Source: Nilaparvata lugens
Taxonomy: Eukaryota > Arthropoda > Insecta > Hemiptera > Delphacidae
DNA length: 64,000 nt
Assembly: GCF_014356525.2 (NCBI RefSeq)
Contig: NC_052517.1
Span: 6,777,500 to 6,841,499 of the forward strand
Reading direction: 5' to 3'
Part shown: positions 44,150 through 55,195 of the stretch, piece after piece
Numbering within the stretch: the stretch's first letter is position 1
Layout: each line of letters opens with the position of its first letter
The notes under the pieces: generated by a model
What the model was told of the DNA's origin: nothing
Database searches by the model: none
Seen by the model: only the letters and a program-made list of their open reading frames with translations
Translations under genes and position numbers: made by a program

Positions 44150-44415
44150 GAGATTAGACTAAAGTTCTTTATTTATGTATGTTACAATATTTACTGGCTA
44201 ATACAATAATTTACATTAAATGACGGTAATGCTAATTATTCAACGAATTTCACAAAGTATGAAAAATGATCAATGAGAATAAAGATTGAATGCAATTAGA
44301 ATAACGATAATATAATGATGTGATGTAACTTCATAAATCGGCGGTGTTTCAACAAATAATTGTCGATTCTCTAAAAAGGATATAAAAAAATAATATCCTT
44401 GCCATTAACAAACTA
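44150..44415 (-). mobile_element. Family C2 3' end
   Basis: Third C2 copy in the cluster, ending cattaacaaactaccg. Confidence 0.8.
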
Positions 44416-44424
44416 CCGAGGAAG

Positions 44425-44663
44425 AGAGAGATTATATTATAGCTTACAATACAGCAAAATTATAGATGAATTTACATAATATAGACTAAGGAAATGAAAA
44501 TTGAACTGTATTTGATATGAAAAAGCAATTTGTAATATAATAACTATAGATAATAATTATATTGTTATGCATCTACATAAATTGGCGGAGCTTTGGACAT
44601 ATCAATGTCCATTCTTCGGAAACAATGTTAAAAATATCCTCCCTACTAACTCTCTACCAAACG
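44425..44663 (-). mobile_element. Family C 3' end, tail-truncated
   Basis: Lacks the (gatt)n tail and starts within tatagcttacaatacagc. It continues into GA repeats at 44664-44815. Confidence 0.8.
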
Positions 44664-44819
44664 AGAGAGAGACAGAGAGAGAGTGAGAGAGAGATAGTAA
44701 GAGAGAGAGGGAGGAGTTATGCTAATTATAAGATTGGAATGGGGTTGATGGGAGAGATAGTGAATGAGAGAGTGATTAAGTGAGAGAGAGAGAACGAGTG
44801 AGAGAGAGTTATGCTAATG

Positions 44820-45110
44820 ATAAGGCTGCTGGAAGTGTAGTTCCGTTGTTTTTATTCGACCGTCCTACCAGTTCAATAACAAGGGACTGGGCCTAGTCCA
44901 CTGTCAAGGTTAGGAAACTGTCTTGAACTTCGAAAAGCTCTCACACCAGGCCAGTAGACTGGCGCAAGATAGCTTGCACCAGTTACTTGTATCTTGTAAA
45001 CGTAAAAAACATGCCAACTTTTTGTTGACACAAGCTTTTCGTCAACTGAAGATGACAACTTTATCCTAATAAAAGCCGCCAGAGATGATAAATAAAAATG
45101 TAATCAATCA
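44820..45110 (+). repeat. Possible retroposon 3' region
   Basis: Non-repetitive within the window. It ends taataaaagccgccagag then aaataaaaatgtaatcaatc, suggesting a polyadenylated 3' end. No coding similarity recognised. Confidence 0.35.
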
Positions 45111-45181
45111 TTATCACCTATTTTCAGATATGAATCTTTTCAAACTTGATCGTTTCATGTAGATACAACACAAAACATTTA

Positions 45182-46400
45182 TTGAACGAGCGAAGTGAGG
45201 TCTAAGATTCAAGTCGACGGTTTGGCATCTATATAATAAGAGAGAGTAGGGTTGTGTTTGTTCGTGTGTTCGTTTGTTCGCATCAAAACATGTTAACTGG
45301 TGGATTGCATACCGGAAAAACGGGAATGATTTTGATCTCCAAATTTTGCACATAGATTCTAAAAATATCAATCTCGTGCACCTGGAAGCCCAAATTTTAA
45401 TTTTCCTCCTAGATTTTTCAGAATTAATATTAAAATTTCATTAATGGTACATTCGATTTCATTAGAAAATCACCAAATCATATGGTCGAAATTAAAAAAG
45501 GAACATCTGTTTCTATATTGCGTTCTACCTGAAAAACATAGTTTTGAAACTTTGTTTTCGTGATGCAATGTTTAGGCCTACACGTGGTATGGATTATTAA
45601 TTTTTCAGCTAGAAAAATGCTAGATAAACGTCTACAGTTTCATCAATGCTGTATCGGCAATATGAAAACACATGCAGTTAATATGTCTTTCAATGAAGGT
45701 GTTGTTATTTACATAAATAAATTATATTCTTCCATTTCTATTCAATTAAATTTTCAAAAATTATTCGAGCCCTGATAGAATGACTGACTCACTGTACATA
45801 GGCCTATTTTGAATTCTTCTAGATTTCATTACGTCAAGTTTTAAGAAAGACCCTTGCGAAGCACGGGTTATCTGCTAGTTTCTCTCAATGTTTAAATGTT
45901 TGAATGTTTAAATGTTTTTATGTTGCGCATTTACGGCGAAACGCGGTAATAGATTTTCATGAAATTTGACAGGTATGTTACTTTTTAAATTGCGCATCGA
46001 CGTATATACAAGGTTTTTGGAAATTTTGCATTTCAAGGATAATATAAAAGGAAAAAGAAGCCTCCTTCATATGCCAATATTAGAGTAAAAATCAGACTAT
46101 AGAATTATTCATCATAAATCAGCTGTCTAGTGGACTATAATACTACCCGTTCAAAAACTTCGAACATCTTGAAAATTGTATTTTTCCATCAACGTTGTAG
46201 ACAGTTGCAGCCAGACCTGATAACAGCGCTCACACTCACATTCCGGGACGACACGTCACGGTACGATAGGACAGAAAGCTCTATGTTTATTTAGGATTTT
46301 TCTAGACATTTTAAATTGATTAATTATTATTTTGAGAAAACATAACAACAGGTCAATGTAACTCACTGAGCGCGAGGTCTACTGTTCACAGAACTACTAG
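45182..46400 (+). mobile_element. Family G element split by a Helitron
   Basis: The G start (cgagcgaagtgaggtctaag) is at 45186. Helitron J follows at 45228-45878, and G resumes with tttctctcaatg. After atcagctg at 46124 the sequence switches to about 250 bp of unique DNA before the G terminus ctactgttcacagaactact at 46380-46400. Confidence 0.75.
45228..45878 (+). mobile_element. Helitron, non-autonomous, nested in G
   Basis: It begins TCTATATAATAAGAGAG and ends GGTTATCTGCTAG. The flanks ggtttggca | tttctctcaatg are contiguous in the G copy at 33568. So the boundaries are fixed by an empty site, and the insertion is exactly A|T without duplication, the Helitron signature. It is 651 bp, without coding capacity. 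Confidence 0.95.
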
Positions 46401-46499
46401 TTTACAACACATTTATTTCATTTAGATACAACACAATTACATATCGTAATTCAAACTGTACTTTATCTTCAAATCATTCATAATTTCTCATCTCATACA

Positions 46500-46690
46500 G
46501 GGCCAGTCTCCGAGCTCGGGATTTAGCTAAGTTCTAGACTTTAGACAGCTGGAGTCAGAAAATTGGCTTTCAAATTTAGTTTGTTTTAAATTTCGAAGAA
46601 ATAAAAATTAAACACAAAATAAAATGAAGAGAAAAAAATGTAAAGTTTCAGCTATTTTGAATTATTCAGAGTTCATTTCGTCACGGAATA
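46500..46690. mobile_element. Family K, left half
   Basis: Starts tctccgagctcgggatttag. The matching right half is at 47275-47420. A Q/TIR element sits between them, so this is one K copy with an insertion. Confidence 0.7.
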
Positions 46691-47283
46691 GTATATTTCG
46701 CACCTAGAGCAGAAAATGAGATTTTTCCAGCTCGAAATCGGTTTTCAAGTCCGAGGCCGTAGGCCGAGGACTAGAAAAGATTGAGAGCTGGAAAAACATT
46801 TTTGCCCGTGGTGCGAACGATATTTTTCGCCACACTACAGGTATTGCTGACAAAATACTCGTTAAGCTATCGTACCTATCTCTTGATTTTAGTGGTAGAA
46901 GATTTGCAGTCAGGATTTCAGATTCTTTTAAAATTTCACTTGGAATACCACAGTCATCTTCAAGCATTTTTGAAAATTCGGAATGCACTAATCAACAATA
47001 AATAATTGAATAAAACTGGTTGCGAAGCGAATTAGTTTGATTCGAAACTGGAACTAAAATCATGGCGACTTCAGCTTATTATGAAAGTGGACACTCGCCC
47101 GATCTAGCGGATGACTTATTAATAATAATTAGCGCGTTGTTTCCAGCCATAAGCGGCTGGAAAGAGACAACTTTCTGGCCTAGACCGGAAAAGAAACCCT
47201 TTTCTGACGTCGTCTGCAAACAAGGTCTTTCAGATCTACGTAGGGACTGGAAAACAGCTGCTTTCTGTGCAGTGTGGCGAAAA
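46690..47283. mobile_element. Family Q insertion with coding-like interior
   Basis: Left border sequence aatagtatatttcgcaccta is shared with the palindrome at 55196-55490. Inverse copies of tttttcgccacact lie at 46828 and 47268-47283. Between them a minus-strand frame from 46988 reads MHSEFSKMLEDDCG... ANLLPLKSRDRYDS. The PLKSRDRY word recalls the LLPxKSxxRY start of tyrosine-recombinase-like proteins in insects, but the resemblance is weak. A plus-strand frame from 47062 (MATSAYYESGHSPDL) has no recognised relatives. Confidence 0.45.
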
Positions 47284-47420
47284 AGCGTTTCTAATGATAG
47301 AAATGAGAGAATAAAGATTACTATAAAAACTACAACTACGCCCCGTTTTGGAAAGCCAATTTTCTGACTCCAGCTGTCTAAAGTCTAGAACTTAGCTAAA
47401 GAACTTAGCTAAATCCCCAG
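47275..47420. mobile_element. Family K, right half
   Basis: Contains ctacgccccgttttggaaag and ends gctaaatccccagctcggg, with the 12-bp word agaacttagcta duplicated. Confidence 0.7.
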
Positions 47421-47639
47421 CTCGGGAACTGTTAGTTTTGAATTACCCTGGAATCCCAGCGTTATTCTAACAACATGGATATATAAATCTAAAGAGACTT
47501 AATATAACTTATTGTTATACAGTACTTGAATGAAATTGATATGAATAATTATAGTATTATCATTCATAATTCTAAACTTGATTCTATCTTTGAATATTCA
47601 AATATTTTTTTCATTATTACCTCACTTTATTCTAAATTA

Positions 47640-48475
47640 CCTTCACATTTTTACTTTCCTTGCCCTATTACCATAGGTAAGGGAAGTATTGCTTTCCGAA
47701 AAAAATTAAGGTACCCCAATTTATAAATTTCTATACGTTTCAAGGTCCCCTGAGTCCAAAAAACTGGTTTTTGGGTATTGGTCTGTATGTGTGTGTGTGT
47801 GGGTGTGTGTGTATGAGTGTATGTGCGTCTGTGTACACGATATATCATCTCCCAATCAACGGAATGACTTGAAATTTGGAACTTAAGGTCATTTCACTAT
47901 AAGGATCCGACACGAACAATTTCGATCAAATGCAATTCAAGATGGCGGCTAAAATGGCGAAAATGTTGTCAAAAACAGGGTTTTTCGTGATTTTCTCGGA
48001 AACGGCTCCAACGATTTTGATCAAATTCATACCTAAAATAGTCATCGAAAAGCTCTATCAACTGCCACAAGTCCCATATCTGTAAAAATTTCAGGAGCTC
48101 CGCCCCATCAATGCAGATAGATTCCCAATTATCAGGCTTCAGATACAATTGAAACGAAAAAAAATCAAGTGGAGTAGATTGAGCATGAAAATCTCTACAA
48201 TTAATGTACAGTAACATTTTCACCTAAAATTGAAAATAAGCTTTAAATTCGAGAAAATGTGATTATTCAATTGCAAATTATTGTTGATTCTATTAAATCA
48301 TTCACTATGAAGAGATAGCAGACCTCATGTGTGTCTCCAGCGTTATTGCCCTGTCACCAGCTGGCTCAAATCTTTGAATAGTAGACTTGAGATGCGCGGG
48401 AACACTAGCGTCAGGTGATGAATTTTCATAACGGCAAGGAAAGTTGTGTGAGTGCGCCACACCAGATTTTTTATT
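47640..48475 (-). mobile_element. Family I element, copy 2
   Basis: Reverse copy, from the terminal hairpin ctttccttgccctattacca to gcgccacaccagattt. It holds the same 84-codon frame (48223-47969) as copy 1 with seven to eight residue changes. Confidence 0.7.
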
Positions 48476-48859
48476 TAATCTAACTAGCACCTATTCTAGT
48501 ACACACGCACAAGCCTTCCACTTTTATGAACATCATCCTCACAAAAAAACTCCCAACAAAGAACAGCATGTAAGTAAACCAGCCACAGTACCTTCCTTTC
48601 AGAAACCAAACTGATAATCTCTCACAAATTTTTCTTGTTTATTTTTTCAAAAGCTCTCCTAATCTACATTATTTCTGACAAGCTAGTGGAAATTTACCAG
48701 AGTATTAATTAGGTATAAATATATATTTGTAGAGATCTAAATATTCAGTGTTGTTGAAAGAGCAGTTAAAAACCAATGTTATTCTTCCTATTAAAGTTTC
48801 CGTCTATAAATAGACTCTTTAGTCACACTGATAACACGTTGTTATTGGGTCTTTCTCTT

Positions 48860-48913
48860 TTCTTCTCCTTTATCTTCATCTTCTACTTCAACATCTTATT
48901 CTTCTTCATCATC

Positions 48914-48945
<32 letters not shown>

Positions 48946-49085
48946 CTTCTTCTTCTTCTTCTTCTACTTCTTCTTCTTCTTCATCTTCATCTTCAATGTC
49001 TTCTTCTTCTTCTACTTCTACGTCTTCTTCTACTTCTTCTTCTTCTTCTTCATCTTCATCTTCGTCTTCTTCTTCTTCTTCTTGA
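48860..49085. repeat. (CTT)n microsatellite
   Basis: A pyrimidine triplet run of about 225 bp. The 132-codon Phe-rich frame across it is an artefact. Confidence 0.95.
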
Positions 49086-49379
49086 ATTCAACTGTTTCCT
49101 CTCTTCTCCTATCATTATTCTCTTTCTCCTTCTACTATCATCACTCAACTTTTGTCGCTCTTTCGAATCACTAAAACTCTTGTTCTCTACTTTAAATGTT
49201 GCTTCTATCATTTTTCTCCACATTTATAATGCATAAACACGAACTCCAACTGGTTTTGATGAAATTTAATCTGAAAAAAAACTGAATTTTGTTGTCAATT
49301 TTACTTTATTGATAAGTTTACAGTTTCCTGGAACTCGTGTGTGCATCATCGTTAGCATAAATATTAAAACATTTTGATA

Positions 49380-49700
49380 ATCAATAACATTTCTACATAG
49401 TTAAGAAACGATCTGGCAACGTTGCAGAGCTGGAAAAGAATGTGTTTAATTTGATTAAACATTCTGTCAATTAATTATTTTTCTACATTGTTAAGAAACG
49501 ATCTGGCAACGTTGAAGAATATGTTTAATTTGCTTTGTCCAGTGATAAACAGGGATAGCAACACCAATGTTAATCAAACACTATCGCTTTGTCGAATGAA
49601 AGACGAGGATAGCAACACCAATGTTAATCAAATACTATCGCTTTGTCGCATGAAAGACAAGGATAGCAATACCAATTTAAATTATTAAATACTGTCATTA
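49380..49700. repeat. Short tandem array of A-like segments
   Basis: Two copies of agaaacgatctggcaacgtt (near 49403 and 49492) are followed by three units of about 57 bp with gctttgtcgaatgaaagac and aggatagcaacaccaatgtt. The words belong to the right half of family A. Confidence 0.75.
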
Positions 49701-50069
49701 TAAGATCTTATATAAGTATGGATCAAAGATACAACAGACACGTTGGGAATCATGGGACACAATAAGAAAATTTTAGGGACATTCTTGGGACATCCTAGAT
49801 CAACGATAATAAATCAACACAGAATACAAAACATAAATAATTATAATTATCAAAAATTTCCTAAACTCGTTTCTTTAAACAACATGCTTCTTCTTCTTCT
49901 TCTTCTTCTCCATCTTTATCTTTAAAAATTGCTTGAACATTAAACAAACTTTCAACTTCCAATTGAAAGTTTTGTCAAGAAGCAATTCTTTCAATAATCG
50001 AGAGTTAAAGATTCAGAAATTTCAAAGCAAAATTTATTAAATAATTTTCAAAAGATAAGGAAGACTTAC

Positions 50070-50146
50070 CAAAGTCCTTCCTTGAAATATCTGGATCGTC
50101 ACTGTCTACCTCAATTAGTTCCTCCAATTTGAAAGTTTTTTATCCA
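50070..50146 (-). other. Candidate upstream exon of HDAC4
   Basis: On the minus strand an open stretch of about 22 codons (KTFKLEELIEVDSDDPDISR then KDF) ends at a consensus GTAAGT donor at 50069, in phase 1. The HDAC4 exon at 20509-20615 starts with two bases before its ATG, so joining gives an uninterrupted frame (..KDF-D-MTRESP). An in-frame stop lies just upstream and no ATG or strong acceptor is visible. It may therefore be a 5' UTR exon, with the ATG at 20613 as the start. RNA evidence would decide. Confidence 0.35.
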
Positions 50147-51300
50147 CAAGAAATAACCAAAGTTTTACACTCACTAAAAAATCTATCAAACCAGGTCTAC
50201 ACAACTTTCACACACAATTGCGCTGTATTTAGTACAGACAGTCAACAGCCGATGAATACAACACAAGTTTGAGTATTTTGTGAGCATTTTCCACAGACCT
50301 TCTACAACCCGGTGTCTGTTCACACCCTTGAAAAATTTCCCAATTCTACTATGGATAAATTTTTAAATCATTAACACACTAGTATAAACACACAAACTCA
50401 ATGGGCAATGTTTTGTTTCTACAGCCGAAAACACCCCAAAAATCTAAAGTTTTTCTCCAAAAGGATCTGTTCACACCCTTCAAGAATTCCTTGATTACTA
50501 GAGTATAAATTACTAGGACATAAACTCACTCAATAAACACACACCCTTAATGAAACAATTTTTGATCTCACAGAGGAAAACCCCCCAAAAACCTAAGGTT
50601 TTTCTTAAAGAGGGTTTCTTCCCAAAACAGAAAAATCTAAAGAATTTATTGACCTATCAAAAGCATTTTACTGGTATTTCACAGTTGTTGATAATAATAA
50701 TCACACACACAACGATATCCCGAATAAATATCCACAGTTCATCAACGAATTTAATTCGAAAATTCACACAACTTAAAATCGTTATTATTAATTTTTGTGT
50801 AATATCACATATTCTATTAATGTAAGTTTACAAGGGGGTGTTTTAGCACAAATGAACTTTTCCACTTATACAAAAAATCACTGACCCCCACAATATCAAT
50901 AATAAATAATTTCAAACCAGTAATGTCTATCAGCGTTCACTCACGATAATTTCAGAGAGGATTCACCACTTTTAAATCTATTTTCCAGGGGAGAAATTAG
51001 AATTAAATTCGCAAAAAATTCCGGTCGATAATTTTTTTTTGTTTTACGCAGTAACAGTCGAGGTAGCTAGGCTATGACTGCTTTATTTTCAGAGTTGTTA
51101 TTACAGGTCCGGTCGGTGCTTCTCAGAATCGACACGGCTGCCAACATGCGGCGCATAAAATTCCCTCGGAGGCCCGAAAACTTCCCACCGAGTCGCGCAA
51201 GTTTCCCTCTCGTTTGCGAGAAAAATTTTTCCTCATGCATCGAGAAAAACTCTGATACAAGAAAAGTCGATGCAACACGAACAATATAAGAAGTGGATGA
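50147..51300. other. Region with little recognisable repeat; possible promoter/5' region
   Basis: Apart from a degenerate two-unit repeat (ctgttcacacccttgaa at 50320 and ctgttcacacccttcaa at 50467), this 1.1 kb is free of the window's common families. Its right end (51060-51290) is GC-richer, with ggtccggtcggtgcttctc and gcggcgcataaaattccc. The 71-codon frame there (51074-51289) is not recognisable. A promoter for the minus-strand gene is conjecture. Confidence 0.3.
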
Positions 51301-51950
51301 TATTAGATAAGGATGATAGATATGTGGAAGAGGAGGAAAAGAAGGAGGAGGAGAGGAAGGAGAAGGAGAAGCAAAAAGATTGATTGATTGATTGATTGAG
51401 TACTTTATTTATGTAGATTACAATATACTGGCTTATACACTTATATACAATAGCTTAAAATACAGCAAAATTATAGATGAATTTACATAATATATATACT
51501 AAGAAAATGATTATTGAACTGTATATGATATGAAAAAGTAATTTGTAATATAATAACTATAGATATTATATTGTTATGCATCTACATAAATTGGCGGAGC
51601 TTTGGACATATCAATGTCCATTCTTCGGAAAGAATTTAAAAAATATCCTCCCCACTAACTCTCTACCAAAAAGAGGAAGAGAAAGATGAGGTAAAGGAGG
51701 AAAAGGAGGAGGTAAGAGGATTAGGAAGACGAGTAGGAGGATGACGATGTTGATGATGATGATGATGAGGAGGAGGAGGAGGAGGAGGAGGAGGAGGTTG
51801 ATGAGGAGGAGGAGGAGGAGGAGGAGGAGGAGGTGGATGAAAAGGAGTAGAAGGAGGGGGTGAAGAAGGTAAGGAGGAGAAGGTGCAGGATAAGGAGGAA
51901 AATAATGAGAGGGAGGAGAACAGAAGGAGTAAACGAATGAGAAGTACCCT
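51300..51950. repeat. (GGA)n tracts flanking a C copy
   Basis: Purine triplet runs at 51320-51375 and 51670-51950, the latter with pure gga blocks at 51765-51835. The minus-strand Pro/Ser frame is an artefact. Confidence 0.9.
51378..51674 (-). mobile_element. Family C 3' end
   Basis: Reverse copy inserted between the two purine tracts, from (gatt)n to ctaactctctaccaaaaaga. Confidence 0.85.
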
Positions 51951-51959
51951 ACCTTTCTT

Positions 51960-52497
51960 TACATTGATTAACTTTCTTTTCATTTTTTTTTAATATCATC
52001 CACTCTTCTTCACCATCGTTTTCTACTTCTTTTTCTTCTTCTACTTCTTCTTAATCATAATCATCATAGTGTACAAGATTTCGTAAATCAACGTTTCCTA
52101 GCGAAATTAATAATAATGAATTAGCCTACTAGTCCAACGAGGCCTATACAAAAATAATACTTCATCATTATTATAACCTGATATAATTAATTATTAATCA
52201 TCGAGTATAAAAAAGTACCCCTTTAGTTGTCCTACTTCGATGAATTACTATTTTGTTAAATAAAACAGTAGTTAATAATATTGTATAACACAATTATTAC
52301 TATTTATAGGGGACGGACCTACATCTCATTTTCTCCAAATAAATCAGAGGTTGGAAGGAAATCTTATCAGGTATTAATGAACAAAGGTTATTAGAGATAC
52401 TTATTATGGAGTTACAAGATCGAATTAGTATTATTATTTTAGGAATCTTATAACCTGTCAATTTCTCACACTCACTCAATCTCACACTATCTCTCTC
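51960..52497. other. No recognised feature
   Basis: AT-rich sequence with a short (ctt)n run near 52030. No repeat family or exon is seen. Confidence 0.45.
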
Positions 52498-52795
52498 ACT
52501 TTTTGGTAGAGAGTTAGTGGGGAGGATATTTGTAATATTCTTTCTGAAGAATGGACATTGATATGTCCAAAGCTCCGCCAATTTATGTAGATGCATTACA
52601 ATATGATTATTATCTATAGTTATTATATTACAAATTGCTTTTTCATATCATACACAGTTCAATAATTATTTTCTTAGTCTATATTATGTAAATTCATCTA
52701 TAATTTTGCTGTATTGTAAGCTATTGTATATAAGTGTATAAGCCAGTATATATTGTAATCTACATAAATTAAGTACTCAATCAATCAATCTCCCT
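52498..52795 (+). mobile_element. Family C 3' end
   Basis: Sense copy from ttttggtagagagttagtgg to aagtactcaatcaatcaatc. The polyadenylation signal is mutated (aattaag). Confidence 0.85.
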
Positions 52796-52802
52796 CACTC
52801 TT

Positions 52803-53215
52803 TCTTTTGGTAGAGAGTTAGTGGGAAGGATATTTTTAATATTCTTTCCGAAGAATGGACATTGATATGTCCAAAGCTCCGCCAATTTATGTAGATGCAT
52901 TACAATATAATTATCTATAGTTATTAATAATATCAAAATTTATAGTTTCCATGTTTATTTTGAACTAAGATTTTATAAAAATTGCACATGTGAAATTCTA
53001 ACCTTATCTTGGACTTTGTCACCTATAAATTTGGAAGAAAAATAGCACAAGGACTACTTTATTTTTTATCTTCTATAATGTTATAATTCTATAATTATTT
53101 TCTTAGTCTATATTATGTAAATTCATCTATAATATTCTGCTGTATTGTAAGCTATTGTATATAAGTGTATAAGTCAGTATATATTGTAATCTACATGAAT
53201 AAAGTACTCAATCAA
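52803..53215 (+). mobile_element. Family C 3' end with S insertion
   Basis: A second sense copy interrupted at about 52930-53090 by a diverged family S sequence (aatttggaagaaaaatagca). C resumes at taattattttcttagtctat. Confidence 0.75.
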
Positions 53216-53369
53216 TAAATTCTATCTTTCATTTCCTCTCACTGTCTCCCACTTTTTCTTCTCTCACTCCCCCTCACACACGCTCACTCACTCTCTCTCA
53301 CTCACTCTCTCTCTCTCCCTCACACACACTCTCTCTCTTTCTCTCTCATTGTCTTCTCTCTCTCACACT

Positions 53370-53575
53370 CTCGGTTCGTGAGTTGATGAGAAGGATATTA
53401 TTTTATATCATTTTCAGAAAATCGACAATTATTTGTTGAAACACCACCGAGTTATGTAGTTTCATCACAATAATATACTGTTGTTATTCAATCATTCTGA
53501 TCAATAATTTTTCACACATTGTCAAACTCGTTGAATAATGATCAATATTGTCATCAAATGTAAAATTTTGTAAAA
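53370..53575 (+). mobile_element. Family C2 3' end, diverged
   Basis: Preceded by CT repeats. Contains cgacaattatttgttgaaac and ends aaaaccagtata, where family P begins. Confidence 0.65.
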
Positions 53576-53579
53576 ACCA

Positions 53580-54475
53580 GTATACAGGGTGATTCTTAAT
53601 TATGGTAAAATAATTAAATACGTGATAGTAGAGGTAAAAATCAGAAAAAGTTCTTAATAAACGCTTCATTAGCGAGCTATACAGGGTGAAAGATTTCGCC
53701 CGGAATTCAGTTTCTCTGGTGAAATACACCGATGCTGAATTGTTTGGGCACTAGTTTTTGAAAAACTTATGCTGGATTCATATGGGAAAATATCTAAAAA
53801 ATTGTATAAAACTAGTCTGGAAACTGTAGTGTGAGTAGTTTTTGAGAAAAAAGTTGAAATATGCAAAAAATCTAAGTAGAAAAACACAGACTTCTACGTT
53901 TGATGCCCAATAACTTTCTTTAATGGCCAGTAAACAAATAATTTTTCGCAAAAAAAATTTAATTCTGAGAATTTAATTCTGAAAAGAATTATGTAAGCTG
54001 TGTGAACTAAATTTGAAAAAAAAGTTAAATAAAATGTATTCTCATGTAGTACATTACATCACAAAAATTTGCTGTTTTATTTATTTATTTATTCGTTGAT
54101 ATAATTACAAATCATATGAATATGATCGGGATAGAACAACATATTTGTTCATTTATTTATGAGTAGAGTACTAATAACTCATAGGTTGTAGCTGATTGCA
54201 GATAAAATATTCGGTTTTTTTATGAAAAGTTTTAATTTTATATGAAAGTATCATAATCTAAATGACATTAAACTAACACCAAAAGACTAAAGATGATGTT
54301 CAAGGTAACCTCCGTTGTTCTTAATGCATATGTTCAGACGTCTTCTCATAGGAACTGAATTCCGGGCGAAATCTTTCACCCTGTATATAGCTCGCTAATG
54401 AAGCGTTTATGGATAGTGTATATGTTTTTAAGAATTTTTTTCTTATTTTTACCTCTACTATCACGTATTAAATTA
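53580..54475 (-). mobile_element. Family P transposon relic
   Basis: The left end is tatacagggtgattcttaat. The sequence to 54070 matches 27405-27940 in inverse. A roughly 95-bp insertion with tttatttatttatt borders lies at about 54075-54165. The right part (54168-54475) again contains attccgggcgaaatctttc. The fragment at 54287-54349 encodes a transposase end, supporting Tc1/mariner-type origin. Confidence 0.6.
54287..54349 (-). pseudogene. Tc1/mariner-type transposase C-terminus
   Basis: Twenty codons and a stop read MRRRLNICI..NNGGYLEHHL. The pattern R-x-x-x-C-I-x-x-x-G-G-x-x-E-H is the usual last segment of many mariner-like transposases in insects. Everything upstream of it is missing or replaced by family P non-coding sequence. 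The call rests on this motif alone. Confidence 0.55.
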
Positions 54476-54479
54476 TTTT

Positions 54480-54780
54480 TCGCCCCACTTGGATGTAATG
54501 AGCTGGTTTTCGTGCGTCATATGGAGGCCAAAAATGATTGTTTTCTGACCAGGCCGGTAAAAGTTTTACGGCCCTAGGGCTGTAAAATAACCTTGAAGTC
54601 AGCTGATTCTGATTTGATGTGAACGTGTTTACAAAATGGTTTATGAAACGGAATCAGTTTATGCTTCTAGAATTCAATAAGTATTCTGCAATAAGATACT
54701 ATCATTTCATTTGGATGAATAAAATACAGATAAGATATATATTATAAACTATTCAAATTCGATTTTCAGAGTAGGATAGA
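54480..54780. other. Unassigned, Q-like start
   Basis: Begins tttttcgccccacttggatg, loosely like the tttttcgccacact ends near 46828. It contains a small inverted word pair gtaaaagttttacgg. No gene. Confidence 0.3.
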
Positions 54781-54990
54781 ACTTCTAACCTAAACTTCCG
54801 AAGTCAACGACAACAAGCATTGTTGACGTTGACATTCAGATTGGCCAAATTTCAAGTGAGCTAAAACAGCTGATCGTACAACTTTTCATTATTTGTGTTT
54901 ATTATTCAAGAATCAAAACATTTATAATAATATCATCTTATTGTCATTTGGAAAAATAAAAAGTATAAACTTTAGGTTATATAGACAAAT
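54780..54990. mobile_element. Family F relic
   Basis: Matches the interior of 26765-27000 (agcattgttgac, gctaaaacagctgatc, ttattattcaagaat) but has lost both TIRs. Confidence 0.6.
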
Positions 54991-55106
54991 CAGAATAAAA
55001 AATAAAAATACTTGGACAATTTCCTGATATTCAGATTACCTCAGATTTGCTAGAGCTATGACCTTCCACTTTTGCTTTTGGAAGTGCTTAATAAACAATA
55101 AATTAT

Positions 55107-55110
<4 letters not shown>

Positions 55111-55167
<57 letters not shown>
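55111..55167. repeat. (TA)n microsatellite
   Basis: About 57 bp of pure AT dinucleotide next to the palindrome. Confidence 0.97.
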
Positions 55168-55171
<4 letters not shown>

Positions 55172-55195
55172 ACTATACTTATATGTATATATATA

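Noticed and set aside
51074..51289. 71-codon frame as a gene
   Set aside because: No recognisable motif, no splice signals and no repeat support. Kept only as part of a GC-richer region.
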